Shown: positions 1 to 9,851 of the stretch, in pieces | Position numbering within the stretch: the stretch's first letter is position 1 | How the letters are laid out: each line of letters opens with the position of its first letter | Assembly: GCA_018398765.1 (NCBI GenBank) | Contig: JAHBMJ010003184.1 | Location: 41,467-56,466 of the forward strand | Source of the DNA: Chromera velia | Lineage: Eukaryota; Sar; Chromeraceae | Direction of reading: 5' to 3' | Length of the DNA stretch: 15,000 bases | The notes under the pieces: model-generated | Database searches by the model: none | Told to the model about the DNA's origin: nothing | Seen by the model: only the letters and a program-made list of their open reading frames with translations | Translations under genes and position numbers: made by a program

Positions 1-4
1 CTAC

Positions 5-1054
5 CTGGGAGGAGGGGGAGACGGCTTCCGAGAAAGTTGGGCTTCTGGCATCCTCAACTTCTGTGCCGTCTCCCTGCATATCTGGTTCACCTTCACAAGT
101 CCCAACGCCCCCTCCAGCTTCTCTCTGCCCCCCTCGTTTTCCTTCTTCTCCTTCTTCTTCCCCGTCTCTTTCTGATGAAGACGCCATTCTCCTCTGTGCG
201 GGGGGGGAGGGGACGTCAAGAAGAACGGAACGGCGCGTCTGGGGAGAGGGCTCCGGTTGCCTTACAGTCATAGGACGGGGGGGGTCGTCGTTCTCATCAT
301 CATCGAGGTCGAGGGGGAGGGCTTCGGGAACGTCGAGCTGTGATCCCTCTGGGTCGATGCTTGTCGTTTTCGCTTTTCCCGACATTTCCCTCAGTCCGGT
401 TCCCTTCTTTTCCCTCTGCCACTTCTCAGGTCTCTCCATCAATTCAGCCAACATCTCCTCTCGTGCCTGAAGCTGCTCTGCGAGTGCGTCCCTCTCTCTC
501 TGTACGGAATCCAAAAGCTCCTGCGATCGACGCACTACAGAAGACAGCGCAGACGCGCGGGCCTCTAATGCCGCCACGTCACGCAAGGAGGAGCTTAGCT
601 CGGCCTCCCGGGCGGCTAAGAGGGAGACTAATTCTTTCTCCCGTGCAGATGCAGAAGTGTGCTGCTTTTCAATTTTGCCTTCAAGAGATTTCGCCCTTTC
701 TTCAAAGTGTCGGACGACTTCTGCCTTTTCTGCCTTGGCTCTTTCTACCAATGCAGATGCGAACTCCTTCTCTTCGTCCTTCTGGATTTTGAGAAACTCA
801 TAGTCGTTCTTCAAAGCTGCCAGCTTCAGGTGGAGGTCTCGCACTGTCTCTTCGTGTTTGACGAGGGCGCCCGTGTGCTCTTCCGTCCATTCCTCCTGCT
901 CTCTGAGCTTCTGTGCTGTCTGGGCTTTGGCGGCTTTGGCTTCGATGAGCTCTGCCTCCAGGGTGCGTTGCTTGACCTTTGCCGCCTCTGCAACTTGAGC
1001 AATCCGGTTGACCTCCTCCTGTCTCTCCGTCAACTGCTGGCGGAGATGGCGAAC
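5..1054 (-). CDS. Coiled-coil gene, twelfth exon: end of coil and acidic tail
   Basis: This exon has 1,050 nt (350 codons), phase 0, after acceptor CTTTTCAG. Residues 1 to about 210 of the exon remain coiled coil (LRQQLTERQEEVNRIAQ; VRDLHLKLAALKNDYEFL; SVQRERDALAEQLQAREE). From about position 425 downward the chain turns into a low-complexity tail with an Asp/Glu cluster (DLDDDENDD), Pro/Ser runs and a Glu/Gly-rich stretch. The frame is still open at position 5, where CAG|GTAG looks like a donor; the exon could instead run past the window edge. No stop codon is seen. Confidence 0.8.
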
Positions 1055-4000
1055 CTGAAAAGGGCAAAATCAGACAACACAAGACAGGGACTCCACTTTC
1101 GTAAAACGGTAGGGGACAAAGAAACGCGTCCGGCAGGGTGGTGCTTCAAAGGAAGCACAGATGGAAGAGCAGATGCTTCTCTGAAACAGACACTGCAATT
1201 AACCGCACGGAACCAGATTCGTCATCAAGTGGAGCCAAATCGTGTAGGAAGACCCTGATGAAGTGGAAGGCAAGAACTCACAGAAGCCGATACCCAACCA
1301 TAGAAGCCGATACCCAAACTATTAATAGAACCAAGATAAAATGCTTCACACGCGCCGACACCGACAATCTGTAGAAGCGCACAGCTGCATTTTTCCTTCG
1401 TTGAACGGCTATTAATGGGATGAGCCAACAGAGCCATGCACCAACTCACCCTCTCTGTCCACACTCCCTCTCTCGTCTTGCCATGACCGTCAGCTCTCTC
1501 CAAGCTTGCTGCCAATTCATCTCTCTCTTGCTGCAGCTCTTGCAGCCTCTCCTCTGCCTCTCTGGCATTTGTGTCTCTCTCCGCCTTCGTCCTCGTTAGC
1601 TCGGACTCCAGAGAGGAGACCTGAGCCTGTAGCTCGGTCTTCTCCCGTCTCTCCTCCTGCAGGGCTGCCTGACGAGATGAGACCTGCTCGAGGGCTGCGT
1701 CCAGTCTCTCCAAGGCAGAGTCGTTGGCTGCCTGCATCTCCTTCTGCCTCTTTGCCGCCTGCTGCTGCACCCTCTCGGCACGGGCTCGGTTCTCTTCGGT
1801 CTCTACCTGCAGAGAGGGAGGGGAGGGTCCAGGCAGTGTAAGCAGGGACATGAGGACAAGGGCATCTTCAAGATGTAAGCAAATACACAATCCACTTAAT
1901 TCTGCGAGAGCGCTCAAATCAGTTTCCGCTCTACTGCGAATGTGTATTCCTACAAGGATGCAGGAACTCAATAAACGAATGCAGGAAGGGGGCAAAAAAG
2001 AAGAAACAAGGAAATGACGGGAGCGTTTGGGTTTTGTCACTGCGTCTATTTCTACTGATATGTGTGGCTTGTGTCCTTGTGTTGCGGGAAGGGAAGGGAA
2101 CGAAAGTTTTTTGTTTCTTTTTGTCGCGTCGCAATCTCAGTCGGTGTACGTATTAATCAGCACATGCACGCGCGTCGACCTCCTTCCTCTTGCGCCGACC
2201 TGACCTGAGCAGCCGCGGTCTCCTTCAAAAACGCTTCTTGCTGGGCCGACAGCGCCTCTGCGCGTCCCCTTTCCCTTTCGAGGAGCGTTCGCATTTCTGC
2301 CGTCTCCACAGTTAGCTCGTCGATGATTCTCCTCTGCATGCATGCATGGATGCGAGAGGGGACAAACAAAGGAATGCATTTTATTTATGTGTGCTTCAGA
2401 CCTGCGTGATGGGCTGATTGCATGCGCCAGAGCGCAATTGTGGCTGCACAGTATTCGCCCGTCTCCAAACCTTGCAGTCAATGTAGAATTGACAAGAAAA
2501 AGACAATCAAAGCGCAAGTTGAGGTACATGTAATTTGGGATACAACCAAAGTTTCCAAGAAAACCAGTGACTACCTGCGGTTCAACCTCTCTGGCAAGAT
2601 CCTTCAGAAAAACCAAAGCACCCCGACGGACCTGAGCTGCCACCTCTCCCTGCAGTGTGGCCGCCCTCCTCTCACTCTCCTCCATCTCTGCAACTGCCCT
2701 TTCAGCCTCGTCCTCTAGGGCAAGGAGACGACCCCGCAGTTCTGCACGGAAGGAAAAACAATTTTGCAAGGGAATAGAAGTTTGCGTGCGTCTCTTCATA
2801 GGTAATAAGCGTACGGTCTCCAGTGAAAAGGACACGACAAGAAAATACCCAGACGAAAAACAAGAAAGATCGGTAGGCCAATGTGTTTACTCAGAGAAAA
2901 AGAACTCAAGCGAGCGAGCGCACCTACCTGCACATGCCCTTGTTTCCGTCTCCAGCCTTGCGAGTGCCGTGTCTCTCTCAGCATCTGCCTTGGCTACTCT
3001 CTGCCTCATCTCCTCTCGTGTGGCTGCAGCAGCACTGAGGTCCTCTCTCGTTTCCCTCAGGGCACCTTCAAGTCTCGTTATCTCCCTCCTGTCTCTCTCC
3101 CTCTCCTCCATTGAGGTCTCCTGCAGGTCGTTCAATTGCGTCTGCAGCTCTGCCGCCTTCACTGCCGCATGGGACTCTCGAGCCTCCCTGGTGGCCACCA
3201 GCCTCCCCTGCTGCTCTTCCACAAGGGCCTCCAGAGAGGACACGCGGGACTGCAGACGGGTCGCGTCGTCCCGCAGCACTGCGCACTCCTCATCAAGTGC
3301 GGCGGCGCGCCGTTGGGTCTCCTCCCGGGCCTCCACCTGCGCCGCCAGGGAGCCTTCAAGAGAGGCGCACCTGCACGCAGGGAGGGAGACGGTTTTGACA
3401 GCTCATCCAACCGATGGAATGAATGCGTCATTCATCTGTTGCACATCTGTACAGCATATCTTGTTGTAGCACAATCAAGGAAGCAAGTAGGCTCTACACA
3501 CACACCGGATCAAAGGCCCACAGACGGAACAGAGAGAGACAAAAAGAGATTGGGTGTCTCGAGGAGAGCCTTTTTCAGAGATCGAGAGGAGAGACAGTGT
3601 GAAAGACGCAAATGCAGACTGACGCACGCACGGACCTGCTCTGGAGTTCGAGTAGCCTCGCTGCCGGTGTAAGGGAGGAGACGGCATTTGCCTGTGTTGC
3701 AGCCTCCAGGCGGACCCTTTCTATCTCTGCGGCATGGGAAGCTCTGAGTGAGTCGATGTGTGCAGTTCTGTCGGCCAATTGTCGTCTCAGGTCTGAGAGC
3801 TCCTCGGAGAGTTCGGCTTCAGACCGGGCCCTCTCTCTCCGCAAAGAGCCCAGCGTTTCTGATTGAGACTGGACCTGTAGGGCAAAATAATGCAAGAAAT
3901 AGAAGAGAAAAAAAAACAAAGAATAACACAGAAATATATCAGGAAGAACATCGAGCCAATGGCATATAAACCCCACAAGTGAAGGACTGACGGACTTTCT

Positions 4001-7000
4001 TTCGCTATTCGCACCAAGTTTTTGTTGGCCGTCCTGTGCAGTACAGGACACCACGCTTGATCATTAACTTGAATGCATCAATTAGTGCTTGAGTACAAAC
4101 AACCCCCCCGGATTCTTTCTGTACGAACCTGAGACGCCCACTTGAGCTGCTCTGCGTGAAGTTCATCTTCAAACAGAGACCTCCGAGAGTGCATCTCTTG
4201 TCGGAGGTTCTCGAACGAACGCACCCAACTGCAATTAACCAGAGAGAGCATGAAGAGTCAATCATGCATCCGTTTTTCAGTCCCCTTGAGGAGAACGCTC
4301 CCTTCGTCTTTCAAGACCACAATCTGAGTGAACGTGTGGATGCACATCCCTGTCCACTACCATTCACAGAGGACTGATAAAGCAAAGAAACGAGTGTTTG
4401 GAGAGGCTGGAGGGCAGTCAACGCAATAGGGCCTTACTTACCGTGAGCTCTCTGCCTTTTCGGTTTCGAGCGCCTGCTGCGCCTCTGCCAGACGCGCTCT
4501 CAACTCTCCAACAGTCTCCTGGAGCTCCCTCATGGCTGCCTCCGCCGTGTCTGCCCTCCTGACCAGGCCTCTGTTCTCTGCGTGAAGAGACGCCACCTCA
4601 GTCTGGAGAGAGGAGATCAAACTTGCAGCGTCCTTCCTTCTGCCCCCTTCTTCCTGCTGCTGAGCCCTCAATTTCTCCGCCTGCGCATGGTCGAGAAGCC
4701 GCCTCACTTCCGTGATCTCCGTCTGGAGCTGTTCGTTTTCGCCTCGCAGACGCGCAACCTGCACGTTTTCTCGAGAAGTGAAATGTGTGATTTTTTCAGT
4801 TCCTGACTTTTCAGAAGCCCCAGTCACAGACTGACTGATAAAGAGGGGGCAACAATCAAGATGCTGGAGGAGAGACCCAAAAGAGGAAGGCGAGTGTCAT
4901 GTGTGTCGGCCGTTGAAAAACAAAAAAGACGTAATTCGTCCAACTGCATACAAAGTGATTGAGTGAGTGCCTGACCATTTTGTTGAGAGAGGAAAGCTTG
5001 CCGTCTGCCATGGAGGCCCTCGTTGCGTTAGCGTCCACAGTCGCATAGGCCCTCTGGGTCTCTGCCTCCGCCTCTGCAAGTCGCCTCTCTGCGTCCTGTC
5101 TGGCCTTTCTCTCTGTGTGGAGTTCGTCTTGGGATCGGTGGAAGGCCGCCTGCATGCATTGACGGTCGGTCCATGTGTAAATGCATACAAACATGTTCAT
5201 ACACACATAGACACAAAGCTGCGTACACATGTGCGCACTTCTCTTGGGAGGACCCACGTCTTGTGATGGCGGGGTTGAATGCAGCCGTCTCTGGTTGTCG
5301 GAGACCCTAGGCTCAACCAACCTTAAGTAAGAAAGTGAGTAAGTAAGATGGATGTAATCAGACGACATGCATGCAGACAGCTAGCCTTGCATGCACGCAC
5401 ACACCGGCCCTAGCTCCCTTGCAGACGATCGAGGAAGGCAAAGAAGGGCGGACCTGCAGCATGCTTACCTCGATCATTAGTTACTTGTGCTGCGCATTAA
5501 TCAGGAAAATCAAGATAGACACAACCAGCAAAAGGAAAGGTGGAAAAACCACGAGAGAGAGAAACCCAAGCACAAAATGACAAAAGAAAAGTCGGCAGAC
5601 AAACCCACCTGAAGCTGTTCATTCTCGTCCTGCAGTTGCTGGAATCTCTGTCTCAAACTTGCGTCCTGTCGCCCCGACTGTTGTGCCTGTGCCTCTTTTG
5701 AGTCCAGCACACCCTCGAGTCTGGCTCTGTCTCTGTTGGAGACTTCCAGAGAGTGCTGAAGCTCTGCTACACGACGAGCGAGCACTCTGCACTCTCTGCG
5801 AGCCTGCGCTTCCTTGCTGGCAGCACTGCATCATGCAGGGAAGGGAAGGGAAAAAAGAAACAAAAGAGGAACGAACAGGCGTTGATCAGATCGGTGAATG
5901 AATGTCTCGCATGGCCCTCCCAGCCTCCATATGAAGGGCGCAAGGGGAAAGAAAGAAGAAAGAAGAACAAAAGAGGAAATAAAGAACAAAACCTGATAAG
6001 GGGACAAGGAAATCAAAAGAAAGAAAACAGAAGAGAAACAACCAAATCGATTGATCAATGTACTCAACGGAATTCACACACTCACTCTTCAGCGCTGTCG
6101 GCCCCCCTGCAGATCCGTTCTCTGAGTCTGTCCGCTTCTGCCTCCGCTTCCCTGGCTCTCTTATCAACTCTCAGCAATTCCTTCCGAAAGTCCAACCCTC
6201 CCCTCTCTCCCTCTCTCTCCCTCTGCACTCGCAGCCGAGCCACAAACTCTCTCCAAAGGCAAGCATCTCTGTCCCCTCCCGCTGGGTCTATTGAAAGGGA
6301 CAGAGGTCCCACCTCCAAGTCACTCTCCGCTGGGTCCCCCCCTTCCCCCTGTCCCCGCCCTCCCCACTCTTTTCTGTACTGCCTCTCGTCCCTCACGACG
6401 TCGGCGAGACGGGCGAACAGAGGAGCCTGTGCGACGACCATGGAGGTCACCTGAGGATGCATGGAGGGGCCGGGGGGGGTGAGGTCCATAAGTTTTCCAC
6501 CCATAAACATGTGCGCACACGTGTATTTCTAAGGCCAAAGGGGCACTACCGAACTTCACAACTTTTATAAGCATAAAATGCGACAGGCAGAAAGGGAAGG
6601 GGCACCGCGGAGTCATTGAAAGCTTGAAGAGAACGGACGGCGGTCGAGAAAAAGTTCGAAATCTCGAAGACATCTACGCATACATGCGCGAATTGATGCA
6701 CAGCAATTTTGAGGCAGGCAGACAAAAGAGCACACACACAGGTAGATGGACAGGAAGTGAGGAAGGGCGAGAGAAATTTGGACATACAGGCAGATAGACA
6801 GAGAGAGAGACGAACCTGATGCGAGAAAGGTAACTCCCCCTCTTTGAGTTCTTCTCTTCCTGCCTCCACGTTCTTTTGCCTTGCAATGGCCTTCTCGAGT
6901 CTCAACAGAGTCTCCTCTCCACCCGCAGGCTCCTTCTCTTCCTGACTGATCTCGTCAAAAAACTGGAGACGCAGCAGGAGTCTCATGGCCTCCTCGCGTC

Positions 7001-8358
7001 TCGTCTGCCTGCTCAGGCTGTTCCCCTGGGCCTCTGGGCTTCCCGAGAGGCCAGAGGGGTGGAGACGGAGACGGGAGAGGGAGGGGGAGGAGCCCAGAAG
7101 GGGGGAGGAAGGGATGCGGGCAGGAAGGGAATCAAGGAGTGGATGTGCGTGTGGAAGAGACGCACCCCTCTCTCTGTCTCTCACAGGAAGTCGGGGAGGA
7201 GACAAGGAAGATCCGTCTCTCCCTGCGGGACCAACGGCCACAGCGGAGTTCTGACTGTTCATCGGAGAGAACGATTGGAACGCACCGGGGCCGCTCCCTC
7301 TTGGCCGTTCCAGGCCCAGGACACCACTGTTCCAACCCCCGTGTTTTTCAACTAACTGATGCACCGGGGACGGGGCCGAGGCCGACGGCATTCTTTCCGG
7401 GATGATGCCGAGGCTCTCTCTTCCATTGGAGGGCCCTGCAAGAAGAGGGTGCATGGATTTCTGGAGACTCTCCGAGAGGGGAGGAGAGCGCGTGGGAGAA
7501 AGAGCCCCGAAGCCTTCGAAGCCCTCCGTGCGAACGGTCCCTCTGGTTTCGTGCCCCCCCTCTGCTCGAGAATGGGACCTCAAGAGTGCCACTGTCTCTG
7601 AGGGGAGGCTGGCTGCAGAGGGCCCGGGTTGGGGTTGGGGTGCGGGGGGGGAGGGAGAAAGAGCAGAACCCGACCTTCCGGGACCAATATGCCTGCGTGA
7701 CCCCCCCTGAGCATGGGCCTGTGGGGCTGCCTGAGAGGGGGATCGGGCAGGAAGCTCGGCACTCCCCGAAGTGGCCCCGGAAAGATTTGGGTTCTGATTT
7801 CTTTCCTCGTTGATGGTCGCAAGGGAAAAGTGGACAGACAAGCGGCTCTCCTTCTCCCTGTCTTCATTTGGAGCGTCTATGTGAGGCCTCTCTGAGGCGG
7901 TCTCCCGCTCTCTTGTAGACACCCTGACGAACAAACCAGACTGCATCTCATCTCCTGCATCTTGATTAGCTCGACTCCCCCCCTGTCCCCTCCCCTCCCT
8001 CGCTGCTGCGTCCACAACAACCGCTCCTACCCCCTCCCCTGATCCGTCCCGTGAGGGGGCTGAGGGCTCGTTCTGATGATGGGACGAGTCACTGAGGCGC
8101 ACTTCGGAGGACACTCCCAGAGCTCCCGAGGAGTGTTGCCGTGGTGGCTGTTGGATGCTGACACGGGCATGGGGGTTGATGTGGATCTGTTCACTGCTCT
8201 TCTGCTCTCCGCTTCTATCCATGAGTGTAGCGCGAAAGCTGTTCAAGGCTTCGGGGTCTATTAGAGCAACCAATTCAGCGAAAGCGGGGGTGAGCAACAA
8301 CTTTCTCAGTCTGAGTTGACACACAGTGACTGCAGCACGACTTCGGTTTTCCTTCAAT
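5..8358 (-). CDS. Large multi-exon coiled-coil protein (partial; 12 exons visible)
   Basis: I do not recognise the family. Twelve exons were read on the minus strand: 8358-6816, 6450-6086, 5825-5609, 5149-4976, 4758-4442, 4228-4129, 3874-3636, 3370-2928, 2741-2575, 2333-2205, 1806-1450 and 1054-5. Every junction is GT-AG and all phases agree, so one frame of 5,101 nt (about 1,700 codons) stays open. The order is a disordered Ser/Pro/Gly-rich region (about 514 residues), a long Glu/Arg/Gln/Ala/Leu coiled coil with few helix breakers (about 1,000 residues), then an acidic Pro-rich tail. No catalytic motif, signal peptide or membrane segment is visible in these exons. Such proteins usually serve as cytoskeletal, centrosomal, golgin-like or nuclear scaffolds; the sequence does not say which. 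The start is not established: the frame is open 5' of the first in-frame ATG (8222-8220), so a further 5' exon is likely. The 3' end lies beyond position 1. Confidence 0.85.
1282..1317. repeat. 16-bp direct repeat, 20-bp period
   Basis: AGAAGCCGATACCCAA occurs at 1282-1297 and again at 1302-1317, inside an intron of the coiled-coil gene. It is a simple local tandem duplication. Confidence 0.9.
1450..1806 (-). CDS. Coiled-coil gene, eleventh exon
   Basis: This exon has 357 nt (119 codons), phase 0 on both sides, with acceptor CTCTGCAG after a pyrimidine tract and donor AGG|GTGAGT. The peptide is almost pure heptad coil (ALERLDAALEQVSSRQAALQ; ELQAQVSSLESELTRTKA; RLQELQQERDELAASLER). Confidence 0.85.
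2205..2333 (-). CDS. Coiled-coil gene, tenth exon
   Basis: This exon has 129 nt (43 codons), phase 0 on both sides. Its acceptor lies at the end of a run of overlapping TGCATGCA copies, with almost no pyrimidine tract. The donor chosen is CAG|GTCAGG because it keeps phase 0; a second GT five bases downstream (CAG|GTCGGC) would shift the frame. The peptide is RRIIDELTVETAEMRTLLE, followed by a Gln/Ala-rich helix. Confidence 0.75.
2575..2741 (-). CDS. Coiled-coil gene, ninth exon
   Basis: This exon has 167 nt, entering in phase 1 (two leading bases) after CCGTGCAG and ending in phase 0 at CAG|GTAGTC. The peptide (LRGRLLALEDEAERAVAEME and on to LKDLAREVEPQ) continues the coiled coil, with a short less-regular stretch RRGALVFL. 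Confidence 0.8.
2928..3370 (-). CDS. Coiled-coil gene, eighth exon
   Basis: This exon has 443 nt, entering in phase 2 after GCGTGCAG and leaving in phase 1 at G|GTAGGT. The single leftover G joins AA of the next exon to make Glu. It is a long uninterrupted charged helix (VEAREETQRRAAALDEEC; RLQSRVSSLEALVEEQQG; ERDRREITRLEGALRETR). The opposite strand also shows an open Ser-rich frame here, which is the mirror of the repeated Glu/Arg/Leu codons. Confidence 0.85.
3636..3874 (-). CDS. Coiled-coil gene, seventh exon
   Basis: This exon has 239 nt, with acceptor CCTACAG (phase 0) and donor AG|GTCCGT (phase 2, AG + G giving Arg with the next exon). The peptide contains heptad segments (LGSLRRERARSEAELSEE; LSDLRRQLADRTAHIDSL; AAEIERVRLEAATQAN). 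Confidence 0.8.
4129..4228 (-). CDS. Coiled-coil gene, sixth exon (small, 100 nt)
   Basis: No long open frame marks this exon. It was found because the flanking exons demand a 3n+1 piece: the upstream exon leaves two bases (CG) and the downstream one enters at phase 0. TTGCAG acceptor and CAG|GTTCGT donor frame exactly 100 nt, restoring Arg (CGT) at the junction, and the peptide (SFENLRQEMHSRRSLFED, ELHAEQLKWASQ) continues the helical pattern. The exact fit in length, phase and composition supports it. Confidence 0.75.
4442..4758 (-). CDS. Coiled-coil gene, fifth exon
   Basis: This exon has 317 nt, entering in phase 0 after ACGTGCAG and leaving in phase 2 at CG|GTAAGT, the best donor consensus in the gene. 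The peptide is strongly heptad-like (ARLRGENEQLQTEITEVRR; SLQTEVASLHAENRGLVRR; ELQETVGELRARLAEAQQ) with one short Gly-rich break near its middle. Confidence 0.85.
4976..5149 (-). CDS. Coiled-coil gene, fourth exon
   Basis: This exon has 174 nt (58 codons) and is phase 0 on both sides. The acceptor AG lies inside a TGCATGCAG string and the donor is ATG|GTCAGG. It encodes a charged helix (SQDELHTERKARQDAERR, EAEAETQRAY). A symmetric exon of this kind could be skipped without breaking the frame. Confidence 0.8.
5609..5825 (-). CDS. Coiled-coil gene, third exon
   Basis: This exon has 217 nt, with acceptor GATGCAG and donor CAG|GTGGGT. It enters in phase 2, with GA + T giving Asp at the junction, and leaves in phase 0. 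It encodes a helical heptad segment (AELQHSLEVSNRDRARLE; FQQLQDENEQLQ) that opens with a basic Arg/Cys-containing stretch (ARRECRVLARR). Confidence 0.8.
6086..6450 (-). CDS. Coiled-coil gene, second exon
   Basis: It lies between a CCTCAG acceptor and a GA|GTGAGT donor and has 365 nt, entering in phase 0 and leaving in phase 2. It begins with VTSMVVAQAPLFARLADVV, then a Gly/Asp/Pro-rich linker, then a charged helix (REFVARLRVQREREGE and on to KRAREAEAEADRLRERI). This is where the long coiled coil begins. Confidence 0.8.
6816..8358 (-). CDS. Coiled-coil gene, exon 1 of those supported: disordered N-terminal region
   Basis: An open frame of 514 codons ends at a CAG|GTTCGT donor (phase 0). The first 45 or so residues are hydrophobic and helical-looking (for example LRLRKLLLTP and FAELVALIDP). 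The next roughly 390 are rich in Ser, Pro, Gly, Arg and His and look disordered. The last 70 become helical and charged (EEAMRLLLRLQFFDEI, then LLRLEKAIARQKN), leading into the coiled coil. The 5' boundary is chosen at the AACAG acceptor (8361-8359). An alternative acceptor 12 nt further upstream (GAGAG) would give phase 0. If neither is used, translation could start at the ATG at 8222-8220, but that would discard the ordered-looking stretch. Confidence 0.8.
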
Positions 8359-8933
8359 CTGTTCGGTCTATACTCTCAATGACACGCAGGAAGATGCAGT
8401 TGCTGAGGGTGTCTATACGTAGTTAGACGGGTCATACTGTGAGTGTGCACGGAGAATGCTTCAATGACTCTCTCCGTTACATGCACGCACTTACACGTAT
8501 ATGTATCAGTTGAAAATTAAAACAACACTGCGTGTAACGGTGAGTGCATGCATGGGGAAAGGATTTTTTTGTTTTTCGCTCGCATTTGCGCGAGGCCCAT
8601 AGAATCGCGGTTTGACAAAAACTTCTTCAGTCCCGGTTCAAGTGCATGGGGAAGCCGAGCGTGCGTAGATAACGACCTCATGCAATGTGTCCAGTTTGTA
8701 CCACTGCCACAGAGACAGCTCCTTTTTCATTCTCCAATTCGTCACATAAGTGTAACCCTTTGTGCAGCGCAAGACATCACACCCTCCTTTGAGCCGGAGA
8801 GAGCCTCTTTCATCTGATTCTGAGTGACTGTCCTCTTTGCAGAAGTCGATCAGACTGAGCAGCCTCTCACAGAGCCCCAGCAATAGAAAGAACAGCTGGG
8901 GGGTGCCTGCTGAAGAGGAAGGAAGAAGGAACA
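8359..8933. promoter_or_regulatory. Divergent intergenic region between the two genes
   Basis: This stretch separates the 5' side of the minus-strand coiled-coil gene from the ATG of the plus-strand prenyltransferase. It has one TGCATGCA copy at 8545-8552. The last 26 bases before the ATG at 8934 are purine-rich (GAAGAGGAAGGAAGAAGG). No TATA box or other core element can be called with confidence. The two genes may share a bidirectional promoter (inference from layout only). Confidence 0.35.
8638..8909 (-). CDS. Possible additional 5' exon of the coiled-coil gene
   Basis: A pyrimidine-rich tract ending in CTCTTCAG (minus strand, about 8935-8910) is followed by about 90 codons open in one frame to a TGA at 8640-8638. 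The peptide has a hydrophobic start (LFFLLLGLCERLLSLIDF) and a Trp/Tyr-containing region (YVTNWRMKKELSLWQWYK). A phase-0 donor (GAG|GTCGTT, near 8674) could join the GAGAG acceptor of the next exon at phase 0. Against it: the tract is also the purine-rich leader just before the ATG of the divergent plus-strand gene, and no start codon can be placed without running antisense to that gene's coding sequence. Treat the boundaries as unknown. Confidence 0.3.
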
Positions 8934-9851
8934 ATGGCGGATCGCAGTCGGGGGAGGTCCCTCTCGGCTGTCCCCCGTCCTGCTCTTTCTCGTCACTTAT
9001 GCAGGATCTGCCTCTCCTTCTCTCTCTTATCCCTGGCATGCATGCCGTCTCCTCCTGGCTGCCTAGCCTTTTCTCTCCAAAAGCCGTTGAGAGGTCCTTC
9101 ATATTTCGTGAGAGTACGGAGAAGAGACGAGGGGAGACGGAGGAGAAGTGTTTTCCCTCTAGATGCTCTTGAGACTGGGCAATCACCCACAGTCTCCACA
9201 GCTCTATTGGGAGAGACGGGGGGTGGGGTCATCGATGCGAGGGGAGATTCAGATAGAGAGGAGGCCTCTGTCTCTGCCCCCTCAACCAGACTGGTGCCGT
9301 CTCTGCGGACTCTGTGGGATTTCACCAGACCCCACACCCTAATTGGTTCTGCTCTTTGTATTCCCGCCCTTCACATTTTTGCGCTTTCGGGCTCCGTGGG
9401 CCTCTCCGGGATGCTTAGCCGTCTCCCCCTTTTGTTCCGTTCTGTTCTTTTTTGTCTAGTGCCGTCTCTGCTGATGAATGTTTACATCACGGGACTTAAC
9501 CAAATCTCCGACGTGGTGATTGACAAAGTCAACAAACCTCAACTGCCGTTGCCTAGCGAGAGAATGACGATGAATCAGGCGATCGTGACCGTGGTTCTCT
9601 GTGTGATGGGGAGTTTGGGTCTCGGGTTTGCGCCTGTGGAAATGGCCACTTTGCCTCTGAGGCTGACTTTGTTGGGGTCCTTTCTGCTGGGAACTGCTTA
9701 CTCCATTTTTCCATTTCGGTTAAAGAGATTTCCCCTCTTGGCGGCTCTGTGTGTGATTGCCGTGAGGGGAGGGGTGATCAACCTCGGGTTCTTTTGGCAC
9801 GCTCTGGAAGCAGTAGCGGGAACCTCGATGAGTTTGTCGGAAGTTTTGGGG
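8934..9851 (+). CDS. Prenyltransferase exon 1: targeting leader, first Asp motif
   Basis: 306 codons from the ATG. It holds the two-part targeting leader, the RPHT motif, the first Asp-rich motif and several membrane helices. The 3' boundary is uncertain. GTCAGT at 9852 keeps phase 0 with the clear exon 2 acceptor. The stronger GTGAGT at 9860 would break the frame. Other phase-0 options are GTTTTG at 9843 and GTAGCG at 9813, which would shorten a poorly conserved loop by a few to 13 residues. Confidence 0.8.

Noticed and set aside
2657-3469. 270-residue Ser-rich open frame on the plus strand, and similar plus-strand frames over 1-1258
   Set aside because: They are the antisense reading of coiled-coil exons: Glu, Arg and Leu codons reversed give Ser, Leu and Arg/Ala. 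They cross well-supported splice sites of the minus gene and have no motifs of their own.
8638-9186. 182-residue minus-strand open frame running antisense to the prenyltransferase leader
   Set aside because: Its 5' part is the exact complement of a coding leader and reads through a pyrimidine tract. Only its 3' part (8638-8909) was kept, as a weak exon candidate.
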